A stretch of 51,526 nt of DNA from Ignavibacteria bacterium UBA2373 (GTDB lineage Bacteria; Bacteroidota; Ignavibacteria; Kapaibacteriales; UBA961), in contig DDTD01000081.1 in the NCBI GenBank assembly GCA_002344005.1, forward strand, positions 1 through 51,526, given 5' to 3'. The position numbers and the translations under genes were made by a program. Shown piece after piece: positions 1 to 8,312 of this stretch (the stretch's first letter is position 1; every line of letters starts with the position of its first letter). The notes under the pieces are model-generated. The model was not told the DNA's origin. It did no database searches and saw nothing but the letters and a program-made list of their open reading frames with translations.

Positions 1-1317
1 CGTACAAGAAAGCTCAAATTTACAAATACTTTAAATGAATCGGTTATTCTGGAAAAGTTTACTCTACTTGAAGATTTTATTATAACGATTGGACAGCAGT
101 CAATAAAATACCCGATAAAATTTGACTCCAAAGGTATAAAAGAATTTGAGTTTACTTATTCACCAAAAGAACCCGACACCATTGCAACAAAATTAACATT
201 TGTATATTCGACTGCCCAAAAACCATCACAAACCGCTGAATTGACAATTCCCTTCACAGCTATGGCTATGGGCGTTCGTTTAGAACAAAAAGAACTTGAT
301 TTTGGTGAAGTCTTTATTGGCGATACTATAATTAAAAATCTTATTATTTTTAATAGAGGCAATAAAGAAGCCGAATATAAAATACTTGGTATTAATGTTA
401 CAAATCCGACTTCTTTTCAATGTCTTGCAAAAGTTGGTGATATTATTTCTATACCACCATCTTCAACTGTGATTATACCGTTTCGCTTTACCCCACAAAA
501 ACCGGAAAAAATGTTTACAAAATGTAGCATTACCATTTCTGATAATGCCGGATTAGGATATGAAGCACTTTCTACTATTGTTGTATATGGTTCAGGAAAA
601 AATAGGGCAGTATTATCTCATTTAAGTATGAACAGTGGCTTTTCGGTCGAAATAGGCGATACCTTAGAATTACCATTGCACTATACATTTGTAAATACTT
701 CTGCACTCAATGAAATAATAACTTTAAGTGGAACCGCTGAATTTCGTGATGGTATTGTAGGAATTGTACCTGATAATTCTGCTGAAACAACCAAGATTGA
801 GCATACTGCTATCAATGGCAGAAGAGTCATCACATGGCAAATGACAGTACCATACTCATCGGGTGAATTGAATACAGTGCTACCATTCAGGATTGTTGGA
901 ACATTAGGCGTAGCCGACACTACCGATATGAAGATTCGTATATTGGAATGTAGCATTGATAACTCTCCCGTGCGCCTTGACATTAGAGACATTGATGCAA
1001 ATATCACCGTCACCGGCTATTTGGAATATAATAACAGAAAACGCACGGTCCTTGCCCAAGGTCTTGGTAATATTCAAATTAAGATGTCCGATGCCATAGT
1101 GCGTAATGAATGTATCATGCAATTTGAAGGACTCAATCAGCCGGCAACACTCCAAATATTCGATGCATCCGGCGCAATAATTGGCTCGTTTATTGTACCA
1201 CAATTTCAATCGCCGACCATTTCAATACCGCATAAGTATTTCAGTTTTGGCTCATACACAGCAGTATTATGGTATGGCAACGAATATTCGACAACTAAAT
1301 TTATTGTTTTACCTTAA
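1..1317 (+). CDS. Secreted choice-of-anchor-D protein, C-terminal part (5' truncated)
   Basis: The reading frame is open from the first base of the window, so the start and any signal peptide lie outside; 438 codons are visible. At least one choice-of-anchor-D (ASPM/SPD-2/Hydin-like) Ig-fold module is seen, with the signature ELDFGEVFIGDT at about codons 97-108, followed by further beta-rich sequence. The last ~60 residues (LQIFDASGAIIGSF ... YTAVLWYGNEYSTTKFIVL) resemble a type IX secretion C-terminal sorting domain. By family knowledge such proteins are exported through the outer membrane and attached to the surface or released; the ligand or role cannot be read. It ends 10 bp before scpA on the same strand. 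Confident on protein class, not on function. Confidence 0.75.
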   Translation, partial: RTRKLKFTNTLNESVILEKFTLLEDFIITIGQQSIKYPIKFDSKGIKEFEFTYSPKEPDTIATKLTFVYSTAQKPSQTAELTIPFTAMAMGVRLEQKELDFGEVFIGDTIIKNLIIFNRGNKEAEYKILGINVTNPTSFQCLAKVGDIISIPPSSTVIIPFRFTPQKPEKMFTKCSITISDNAGLGYEALSTIVVYGSGKNRAVLSHLSMNSGFSVEIGDTLELPLHYTFVNTSALNEIITLSGTAEFRDGIVGIVPDNSAETTKIEHTAINGRRVITWQMTVPYSSGELNTVLPFRIVGTLGVADTTDMKIRILECSIDNSPVRLDIRDIDANITVTGYLEYNNRKRTVLAQGLGNIQIKMSDAIVRNECIMQFEGLNQPATLQIFDASGAIIGSFIVPQFQSPTISIPHKYFSFGSYTAVLWYGNEYSTTKFIVLP

Positions 1318-1327
1318 ATAAATCACA

Positions 1328-2077
1328 ATGGATTATACAATTCGTTTACCAAATTTTGAAGGACCTTTTGATTTACTCTTATATTTTATTCAAAGAGATG
1401 AATTAAATATTTATGATATTCCTATTGCAAAAATAACATCGGATTTTTTGGAATATCTTCGTTTTATTCATTTATTTGATTTGGAATTAGCAGGTGAATT
1501 TTTGGTTATGGCATCAACATTAATGCAGATTAAAACATTGATGTTATTGCCCAGACCTATCACGGAACAAGCCACCGAAGATGAAGCAGACCCCAGAACA
1601 GTATTAGTACAAAAATTATTGCAATATAAGCAGATTAAAGAAGCAGCAGCACATTTATCTGTCAAAGCTGATGAACAACGATATACATATTATAGAGCTG
1701 TTTTTGATGCGGAAAGAGAAGCTCTACCGTATAATGACTCTTTGAAAAATGCTACATTATTCGATTTGATGAGGGCTTTACGCAAGGCATTGGCGCGTGC
1801 TCCGAAAGAACCCAAAGCCCATGTCATGCAAAAAAGACCCGTGACAGTAGAAGAAAAGGCATCACTCATTTTGGATTTATTGAAACATAGTAAAGAAATT
1901 AGTTTTTTACGCATGACAGAAACAGATACTAAACAACATATTGTCGCTACTTTCCTTGCAATTTTAGATATGGTAAAAAATAGATTAATTTCTATTGTAC
2001 AAGGAGAAAATGAGGACGATATACTTATTACCGAAAGAATTGAAGTTCAGCAAGAAGTAGAATTTAGTCTTAATTAA
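1328..2077 (+). CDS. scpA: Segregation and condensation protein A
   Basis: Encodes 249 residues. The N-terminus carries the ScpA signature LPNFEGPFDLLLYFI, then the charged stretch DELNIYDIPIAKIT typical of the SMC-contacting kleisin N-domain. The C-terminus (about residues 170-240) fits the winged-helix domain that closes the SMC ring. Known role: the kleisin subunit of the SMC-ScpA-ScpB condensin that organises and segregates the nucleoid. No scpB or smc lies nearby. The preceding gene ends 10 bp upstream and msrB starts 3 bp downstream, so co-transcription is likely. Length fits the family. Confidence 0.95.
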   Translation: MDYTIRLPNFEGPFDLLLYFIQRDELNIYDIPIAKITSDFLEYLRFIHLFDLELAGEFLVMASTLMQIKTLMLLPRPITEQATEDEADPRTVLVQKLLQYKQIKEAAAHLSVKADEQRYTYYRAVFDAEREALPYNDSLKNATLFDLMRALRKALARAPKEPKAHVMQKRPVTVEEKASLILDLLKHSKEISFLRMTETDTKQHIVATFLAILDMVKNRLISIVQGENEDDILITERIEVQQEVEFSLN

Positions 2078-2080
2078 CAG

Positions 2081-2461
2081 ATGGCTATGGAAAAAAATTG
2101 GAAAGAAATATTAACCCCCGAGCAATATCATGTGACAAGGCAAAAAGGAACTGAAAGACCATTTTCACATCCTTTTTATTTGAAGGAAGAAATGGGAGTC
2201 TATTGCTGCGTATGTTGTGAAGCGGAATTGTTTTCTTCAGATACAAAGTTCGATGCAGGATGCGGCTGGCCCTCATTTTATGAACCTATTCATTCCGAGG
2301 CTGTACGCTATGAAAAAGATACAAGTCACGGCATGATTCGCGTTGAAGCTCTGTGCGCAAAGTGTGATGCTCACTTAGGGCATGTCTTTGATGATGGTCC
2401 CGAGCCGACGGGTTTGCGCTATTGTATAAATGGCATTTCTTTAGATTTTAGTAAATCATAA
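2081..2461 (+). CDS. msrB: Peptide-methionine (R)-S-oxide reductase MsrB
   Basis: Encodes 126 residues, a stand-alone MsrB domain with no signal peptide, so cytoplasmic. It reduces the R-epimer of methionine sulfoxide in proteins using thioredoxin. Visible residues: structural zinc pairs C43/C46 and C92/C95, the fold signature GCGWPSF with the likely resolving C61, and catalytic C115 in the RYCIN motif. The start is ATG at 2081; an in-frame ATG two codons later is equally possible. It begins 3 bp after scpA, so it is probably the last gene of that transcript. Confidence 0.96.
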   Translation: MAMEKNWKEILTPEQYHVTRQKGTERPFSHPFYLKEEMGVYCCVCCEAELFSSDTKFDAGCGWPSFYEPIHSEAVRYEKDTSHGMIRVEALCAKCDAHLGHVFDDGPEPTGLRYCINGISLDFSKS

Positions 2462-2488
2462 GTGCATTAACTTTAATCGTCCAAAAAG

Positions 2489-2565
2489 TCAGAACAGGAT
2501 TATATTGATTTTAGGTTGCACGAAAGTATCTTGTTTATCTTTTTACCTTAATAATCGTGTCCTGA
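2489..2565. repeat. Imperfect intergenic inverted repeat
   Basis: TCAGAACAGGATTAT (2489-2503) pairs with ATAATCGTGTCCTGA (2551-2565) at 13 of 15 positions across a 47-base spacer, in the non-coding gap between msrB and the convergent secreted-protein gene. The CAGGATTAT-type wording resembles the degenerate intergenic repeats common in Bacteroidota genomes (general knowledge, not checked here). The rest of the 216-bp gap shows no gene I can support. Confidence 0.35.
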
Positions 2566-2677
2566 TATTCTTCTGATTTTCCCCATATCCCAATGTTTAC
2601 CAAAAGAGAAGGAGTAACGATGAAGAATAGATTTATAGCTTTGTTCAAAAGCAGATTTTTCATTGTATATTCCTCTC

Positions 2678-4282
2678 TTAATGCGTAATGATAATATTAT
2701 TTTCTACCGAAGTTTTGCCGTCGGAGAATCGAAGAATATAATTACCGGAACTATATGGAGAAATATCCATCATAAAGTCTGTTTTTCCCTCGCTCATTTC
2801 TTTATTCACAAATAATGGATATGCAGAACCTTGAACGGAAAACAAGGTTAAGGAATACAATCCATTTTTTGCACAGTGCAATGGTATTGTTAATCGTGAA
2901 CTATTGGGCAAAGGATAGGGGGAACCAATTGAAAAAGATTGATCAGATTCTTCTATAGTATGTGTTAGTATGTTTTTACCAAGTACAATCGCAAAATAAT
3001 TTCCAACAGTATTGTCTGAACTCATAAGAGCAATGTCATGTATTCCGTCATTATTAATATCCGAAATTGATGTTAGTCCACGCAAACCACCCTTAAATCT
3101 GTCTTCCGGTATGACATACTTCATCGTGTTAGTTGGTATCCCCTCCGACGCAATAGAATAGAATAGAATATTGGGTCCCGTTTTTACATATATTTCGGGA
3201 ATTTTATCACCATCAATGCTATGCTTAAGAATTTTACATTCGGGTGCTGCAATATCAACGACCGTATTCGATGGAACTATTTTATCATTAGTAAGATCAA
3301 AAAATGTTGCATACGAATCATACTTTTTTGTTTCTTTATCGGGCATGGTATTCATCGAAGCATAATAGAGTATTTTAGGATAATTCTCTGTATTGTAAAG
3401 CAAACGTTGATTATTAAATGGTCTCCATTGAAAATCATCTTTTGTATTCATATCGGGAATATAGTCCATCCATTTCGGGTCTCTATATTCATCTATTTGT
3501 GTTGCCGTCACGGATGCACTGTCTTCGCTAATGGTGGTAAATTCTAAAGAATATAAACGTATGACGGACTTCTCGGAAACCCACACACGTTGATATAAGC
3601 CATCTACCCATCCTCGGCAATAGGTGAGCAAGCGCCATTGTCCCTGCCTGTTTTTATATATCGCTTTGGCTATTTCTTCGGATTTTTCATCTTGTAATAT
3701 ATTTTTACTGACAAGACTATATTTCTTAAAGTTTTTGAGAGTAGGGTTACTGAACACAAAATGAGCAATATAGGGATTGGGCATTTGTCCTGAACCATAC
3801 AAAAAGAAATCATCTCTTGCATCATCATTGAATGCATCAATCATGGCAATATTGCCATCCACTTTATATTGGATAGTTGTATCGGGTTCATCATTTTTCG
3901 TTCCGAGGTAAAACATACCTGCTGCGTTCATAAAATCTCTTTGACCATCAGCATTAATATCAGGAGTTGAAGAAGGAAAGAAGTTACGGGGCCAAGTAAA
4001 TTGATTGAGTGTATCATCCGGTTTTGCGAATGCCCATGTATATACCTTATTGGGTTCTTGAATATCTGTATTGGGCTCTCTATAAGAAACAATAAAGCCA
4101 TGAGGAATTTTATTGTTTCTGAAATTAGGGACATAGGCAAAACGATCACCTACACCAAGAGGGTTTTCAATAAGGTCAAAGCCATAGCTTTTAACGGTTG
4201 TCCAAACTTCAAGTTGAACGGGTTCTTGCGCTGTTGCAATGACACAGCAAAGCACAAAGGAAAGGATGAGTGTGATTTTCAT
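2678..4282 (-). CDS. Secreted T9SS cargo protein with FG-GAP/VCBS-like repeats
   Basis: Encodes 534 residues from the ATG at 4282, chosen because it starts directly with a clean signal peptide (KITLILSFVLCCVIATAQ); the frame is open 19 codons further upstream but that would bury the signal. The body has Asp-rich loops such as DINADGQRDF, DAFNDDARDDF and DINNDGIHDI, typical of calcium-binding FG-GAP/VCBS propeller blades. The C-terminal ~80 residues (GSPYPLPNSSRLTIPL ... GNYILRFSDGK) form a T9SS type A sorting domain. Probably a surface or released beta-propeller protein; the ligand is unknown. Transcribed alone, convergent with msrB. Confidence 0.8.
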   Translation of the reverse strand: MKITLILSFVLCCVIATAQEPVQLEVWTTVKSYGFDLIENPLGVGDRFAYVPNFRNNKIPHGFIVSYREPNTDIQEPNKVYTWAFAKPDDTLNQFTWPRNFFPSSTPDINADGQRDFMNAAGMFYLGTKNDEPDTTIQYKVDGNIAMIDAFNDDARDDFFLYGSGQMPNPYIAHFVFSNPTLKNFKKYSLVSKNILQDEKSEEIAKAIYKNRQGQWRLLTYCRGWVDGLYQRVWVSEKSVIRLYSLEFTTISEDSASVTATQIDEYRDPKWMDYIPDMNTKDDFQWRPFNNQRLLYNTENYPKILYYASMNTMPDKETKKYDSYATFFDLTNDKIVPSNTVVDIAAPECKILKHSIDGDKIPEIYVKTGPNILFYSIASEGIPTNTMKYVIPEDRFKGGLRGLTSISDINNDGIHDIALMSSDNTVGNYFAIVLGKNILTHTIEESDQSFSIGSPYPLPNSSRLTIPLHCAKNGLYSLTLFSVQGSAYPLFVNKEMSEGKTDFMMDISPYSSGNYILRFSDGKTSVENNIIITH

Positions 4283-4516
4283 GGAGATTCGATTCACAAA
4301 GTACAAAAACGTTGATTCAAAAATATGGCATTCTTTCAATTATCATGACATCGCTGCGAGATTCTTTCTCACCATTGATGCTTCACTTCTTTCCTATAAT
4401 AAATGTATCCTGTTAATCATTCAATCGCTTCATTCCTCTCTGACATAAAGCCGTGAAGATTGTCCGAACCGAGTTGTATGGATTTGTAGCCATTACAGAA
4501 TGAGACATTTTTTTCT

Positions 4517-4547
4517 TTTGCTTTTTATGTGACAAAGAGTAGTTTTG
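4517..4547 (+). promoter_or_regulatory. Bacteroidota-type promoter of miaA
   Basis: TTTG at 4517-4520 and TAGTTTTG at 4540-4547 are separated by 19 bases, matching the -33/-7 arrangement TTTG-N(19-21)-TAnnTTTG known for Bacteroidota. The -7 box ends 25 bases before the miaA start, leaving room for a short leader. Assigned by pattern only. Confidence 0.5.
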
Positions 4548-4572
4548 CATACACAATGAAACTTAAAAATGT

Positions 4573-5532
4573 ATGAACAATAAGATAGCCATTGCTATTA
4601 TAGGTCCGACGGCATCGGGCAAAACCGCTCTTTCATTGGCTTTATCGTCAGTATTGCCCTCGGAAATCATTTCGGCGGATTCACGACAAATATATAGATA
4701 TTTGGATATTGGGACGGCAAAGCCAACAGAGGCGGAACGTGCTTGTGTGAGGCATCATTGCATAGATATATGTAATCCCGATGAAAAATACAGCGCTGGT
4801 TTATTTGCTAAAGAGGCAAAACCGATAGTGAATAGATTGTTCGATGAACATAAAGTTCCGATAATTGTCGGTGGTTCGGGTTTATATGTTCATGCACTAT
4901 GCGAAGGATTGGCAGAAAGTGCGGTTGAAATTTCCGAAGAAATGCGACAAAAAGCAATGGATTTATATGAGCAAATAGGACGTGAGGAACTTTTTGCTTA
5001 TGTGAAAAGTATTGATCCCTTGAGTGCAGAAAAATATTCCGATAAAAATCCGCATAGATTATTGCGAGTGGTAGAATATTATTTTGCCACAGGTTTGCGG
5101 TTTAGCGATTTTCATGCACAAGTCATAGACAAACCTTCATTTACAACATTATATTTTGGTTTGGATTATCCACGTGCTGCTCTCTATGAGATAATTAATA
5201 AACGCTGCGAAATGATGTGGGATAATGGTATATTTGAGGAAACGGAATCCGTGCTGAACATGGGATTTACTCCCGATATTCAATCATTGCAGACGGTCGG
5301 CTATAAGGAAGTGCTGAAAGTACTTCATGGTGAACTGACAAACAAAGAAGGGCTTGAAGCAATGAAACAATCCACGCGCCGCTATGCGAAACGGCAGCTC
5401 ACATGGTGCAATAATCAGACAAAAGTGCAATGGTTAGTAAAGGAAACAGCAGTGCAAACAATCGTCAAACATTATGCTCAGTCGGTGTCGGCGGAATACG
5501 TAGAGCAGAGAGAATCGGCAGTTTCTCGGTGA
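4573..5532 (+). CDS. miaA: tRNA dimethylallyltransferase
   Basis: Encodes 319 residues. MiaA transfers dimethylallyl from DMAPP to the N6 of A37 in tRNAs reading UNN codons. The P-loop GPTASGKT is at residues 11-18, the family motif ADSRQIYRYLDIGTAKPT at about 35-52 supplies the catalytic Asp, and VGGSGLYVHAL follows. The length matches bacterial MiaA. It has its own likely promoter. Its last 55 bp overlap the 3' end of the convergent glycosyltransferase gene, so the C-terminal ~18 residues of both proteins are encoded by the same DNA. Confidence 0.97.
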   Translation: MNNKIAIAIIGPTASGKTALSLALSSVLPSEIISADSRQIYRYLDIGTAKPTEAERACVRHHCIDICNPDEKYSAGLFAKEAKPIVNRLFDEHKVPIIVGGSGLYVHALCEGLAESAVEISEEMRQKAMDLYEQIGREELFAYVKSIDPLSAEKYSDKNPHRLLRVVEYYFATGLRFSDFHAQVIDKPSFTTLYFGLDYPRAALYEIINKRCEMMWDNGIFEETESVLNMGFTPDIQSLQTVGYKEVLKVLHGELTNKEGLEAMKQSTRRYAKRQLTWCNNQTKVQWLVKETAVQTIVKHYAQSVSAEYVEQRESAVSR

Positions 5533-6140
5533 TAGATATAGGTGGGGGCATCGGTTTTTCCGATACTGTATCCTTGTTGGGAGCATCGTTCGTAAAATTC
5601 ACTGTCATCGGCATAGCGTAAAGCAGCAAAGCCGCCGAGAGCCAAGGCGGTCGATCGTTTGATGACAAATGTACCGCCGATAACACATTCGTCGAGATGG
5701 ATAGATTTTTCAGGGTTATTTTTGTCTTTCACAAAGGGATTACCAATCACGTTGACACCGCCATGCAGCAAATCAATGTCGGGATAGTCAAGAATAATGC
5801 TGCGTCTGATAGCAAGGTGTTCGGGTTCATATTCGTCATCGGAATCGAGAAATGTAACATAAAGCCCACATGCTTGCATGAGTCCTGCATTGCGGCTGAG
5901 TCCGGTGCCACGATTGGTATGGAATGAATAGCGAATGGAAGCATGGGGATTTTCTGCAATAATTGTTCTGACACGTTCGTTCGTGTTGTCATTGCTGCCA
6001 TCATCAATAATGATAAGTTCCCAGTCTTTTTCCGTTTGACGAAGTAAGGATGAGAGCGCACGTTCAAGCAATGCAGCACGGTTATACGTGGGCATGATGA
6101 CGGAAAAAAATGGAACGCGATGATGATAGACTGTCAACAT
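5478..6140 (-). CDS. Family 2 glycosyltransferase
   Basis: Encodes 220 residues of a GT-A fold. FSVIMPTYNRAALLERAL starts the domain, IIIDDGSNDNT is the nucleotide-binding segment and FLDSDDEYEP supplies the DxD-like metal site. It ends shortly after the acceptor-side region, so it is a short soluble GT2 without membrane helices. Donor and acceptor cannot be told; LPS or another surface glycan is plausible because waaA occurs in the same window. It overlaps miaA tail to tail by 55 bp. Confidence 0.88.
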   Translation of the reverse strand: MLTVYHHRVPFFSVIMPTYNRAALLERALSSLLRQTEKDWELIIIDDGSNDNTNERVRTIIAENPHASIRYSFHTNRGTGLSRNAGLMQACGLYVTFLDSDDEYEPEHLAIRRSIILDYPDIDLLHGGVNVIGNPFVKDKNNPEKSIHLDECVIGGTFVIKRSTALALGGFAALRYADDSEFYERCSQQGYSIGKTDAPTYIYHRETADSLCSTYSADTD

Positions 6141-6204
6141 TGTTAACCTATATGTGTAAAATAGTAAAGAAGCGAGTAGTCAAAAATAATTTTAGGTTTG
6201 TGAT

Positions 6205-6864
6205 ATGGAGTTAACAGAATTTTGGACAATATGTGGAGCTAATGCTATACCGTTGGATATTGAGCAACTGCAAGCAATCGAGCGATATGCCAATGAGATG
6301 GTGTATTGGAATGAACGTGTAAACATGATATCGCGTAAAGATTGCGAAAATGTGCTTGAGCGGCATATTCTTCATTCTTTAATGATTTGTAAATATGCTG
6401 AATTTGGTCAGAAATCATGGGTATTAGATATCGGTACGGGTGGTGGCTTCCCGGGAATACCTTTGGCAATTGCCAGACCGGATTTGCGTATTTTATTAAC
6501 AGATTCGATTGCCAAAAAAGTAAAGATGACGGAAATGTTTGCTTCCCATACCGGTCGCAGAGATTTGAAAGCACGATGTGTGCGCGTGGAGGAATTACAA
6601 AAAGAAAAAGATATGATTGGCAAATTTGATACAATTACTGCACGCGCAGTTGCGCCAATACTTTCTTTAATGGATTGGTCTTTTCCTTTATTGAAAAAAA
6701 ATGGTCAATATGTTTTATTAAAGGGCGGTAACCTTGATCAAGAAATAAGCGATGCCCAAAAAGCATATCCGTTTTGTGAGTTTACTGAGCATCGTATTGA
6801 TTGTGTGGGATATAATTATTTTGCACAGGAAGAAAAAAAAGTAATTGTCATTAAGCAACAATAA
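6205..6864 (+). CDS. rsmG: 16S rRNA (guanine527-N7)-methyltransferase
   Basis: Encodes 219 residues. The SAM-binding motif VLDIGTGGGFPGIPLA is at residues 73-88, preceded by the family motif NMISRKD and followed by TARAVAPI and LLKGG. Known role: m7G527 methylation of 16S rRNA; its loss gives low-level streptomycin resistance. A TAGGTTTG box ends four bases before the ATG (see findings). The DUF4159 gene follows 18 bp downstream. In many bacteria rsmG sits near parAB and the origin; here it is about 42 kb from parA. Confidence 0.97.
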   Translation: MELTEFWTICGANAIPLDIEQLQAIERYANEMVYWNERVNMISRKDCENVLERHILHSLMICKYAEFGQKSWVLDIGTGGGFPGIPLAIARPDLRILLTDSIAKKVKMTEMFASHTGRRDLKARCVRVEELQKEKDMIGKFDTITARAVAPILSLMDWSFPLLKKNGQYVLLKGGNLDQEISDAQKAYPFCEFTEHRIDCVGYNYFAQEEKKVIVIKQQ

Positions 6865-6882
6865 TTATTCGAGACAGTTATT

Positions 6883-7554
6883 ATGAAATCGTTTTTCCTT
6901 CGAATTGTTTTATTATGCAGTATTGTCATAATATTGCCCGCTATTGCGACGGCTCAAAAAAGTCCGGTGACATTGGCGCGAGTGAAGTATAATGGCGGTG
7001 GTGATTGGTATAATGATCCTTCCGGTGAAGTTAATTTATTGAAATATATTCGTGCGAACACCAATATTAGCGTTGAACCCAAGTATGAATATGTGGATTT
7101 GAGTTCGGATAATTTATTTTTATATCCGATTATTTTTTTAACGGGTCACGGAACGATTAATTTTTCTGATGCAGAGGTGAGAAGATTGCGTGCTTATTTA
7201 CAGAATGGCGGTTTTTTATATATTGATGATGATTATGGTTTAGATGCAAGCATTCGAAAAGAAATGAAAAAAGTATTTCCTGATAAACAATTTGTCGAAT
7301 TACCGTTTAATCATGGAATCTATACATGCCATTATACATTTTCGTCGGGATTGCCAAAAATTCATGAGCATGATAATAAACCACCATTAGGTTTGGGCAT
7401 ATTTCATAATGATCGCCTATGCGTATTTTATACCTATGAAACAAATCCGAGCGATGGTTGGGCAGACCCTGAAGTGCATCAAGATCCTCCCGAAAAGAGG
7501 GAAATATCGTTTAAGTTAGGAACAAATATAGTAGTGTGGGCATTGACGCATTAA
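6883..7554 (+). CDS. DUF4159 domain-containing secreted protein
   Basis: Encodes 223 residues with an N-terminal signal peptide cleaved near TATAQ (residue ~25). The remainder is one DUF4159 domain: VTLARVKYNGGGDWYNDP at its start and LRAYLQNGGFLYIDDDYG in the middle are recognisable family segments. The fold is related to glutamine-amidotransferase-like (ThuA-type) domains and the biochemical role is not established. It follows rsmG by 18 bp and ends 2 bp before the convergent rsmE. In related genomes DUF4159 proteins often sit near MoxR/VWA loci; no such genes are adjacent here. Confidence 0.85.
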   Translation: MKSFFLRIVLLCSIVIILPAIATAQKSPVTLARVKYNGGGDWYNDPSGEVNLLKYIRANTNISVEPKYEYVDLSSDNLFLYPIIFLTGHGTINFSDAEVRRLRAYLQNGGFLYIDDDYGLDASIRKEMKKVFPDKQFVELPFNHGIYTCHYTFSSGLPKIHEHDNKPPLGLGIFHNDRLCVFYTYETNPSDGWADPEVHQDPPEKREISFKLGTNIVVWALTH

Positions 7555-7556
7555 TA

Positions 7557-8246
7557 TCAGCGTATATGCAGTAGAACCGATGCAGCAATTGCAGCCGTTT
7601 CCGCTCTCAGCCGAGTTGTACCTAAAGAAACAAAAGTAGCACCACCATTGTTTTTTTGCAGTAATTCTAATTCTTCCGTTGAAAAACCACCTTCGGGTCC
7701 GATGCAAAAACATGTATTGTCCGTAGGTGATGACAGGGGAGTACCTTTCGCATCAGCGATAAAGATATGCACATCGTGAAGTAAAGAAAGAGCTTCCTTC
7801 ACATTGTTCTTTATGATAATATGAGGTAATAAAGCTCTTTTACACTGTTTTATCGTAGCAATAATTTTTTCTTGTAATCGGAGGGCATCGGGTTTTTTTT
7901 GTGAACTGAATTGTGTTCGCGTTAGAATAAACCGCTTTATCCCGAGTTCTGTGCATTTTTCTATGGCAAATTCTAATCGCTCTTTGTTGTCAAGCCAGCC
8001 CAGCATGATAGTGGTGTCATAGGAAGATTCGCCGTACTTTTCCTTAAATTGCTTGCATTGAACCGAAATAGTATCGTTTTTATCATCAATACGGAGTACA
8101 CCTAAGCTTGCTAAACCCTTACCATTCAATACAATGACTGTGTCGGAATCTTTCATTCGTCGGACTCGACAATGCTTTGCTTCCGCAGCTGATAATTCAA
8201 TGATTGAATGTTCGGGAGTTAAATTTTCTGCATAGACAGCTTCCAT
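7557..8246 (-). CDS. rsmE: 16S rRNA (uracil1498-N3)-methyltransferase
   Basis: Encodes 229 residues. An N-terminal PUA-like segment (HCRVRRMKDSD) leads into a SPOUT methyltransferase domain. The knot is marked by CFCIGPEGGFSTEEL and LGTTRLRAETAAIAA, both diagnostic of RsmE. Known role: N3-methylation of U1498 in 16S rRNA. It is divergent from the ABC ATPase gene across a 66-bp gap. Confidence 0.96.
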   Translation of the reverse strand: MEAVYAENLTPEHSIIELSAAEAKHCRVRRMKDSDTVIVLNGKGLASLGVLRIDDKNDTISVQCKQFKEKYGESSYDTTIMLGWLDNKERLEFAIEKCTELGIKRFILTRTQFSSQKKPDALRLQEKIIATIKQCKRALLPHIIIKNNVKEALSLLHDVHIFIADAKGTPLSSPTDNTCFCIGPEGGFSTEELELLQKNNGGATFVSLGTTRLRAETAAIAASVLLHIR

Positions 8247-8312
8247 ACTCTTAGCAACTTTTCAAAAAACATCTCGTAGATGAAGTGCAATTTACACAAA
8301 GTGGAGAACATT

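Noticed and set aside
2620..2688. A 22-codon frame with a good ribosome-site-like sequence
   Set aside because: Too short, no homologue recognised, and it overlaps the end of the convergent gene; kept only as part of a finding.
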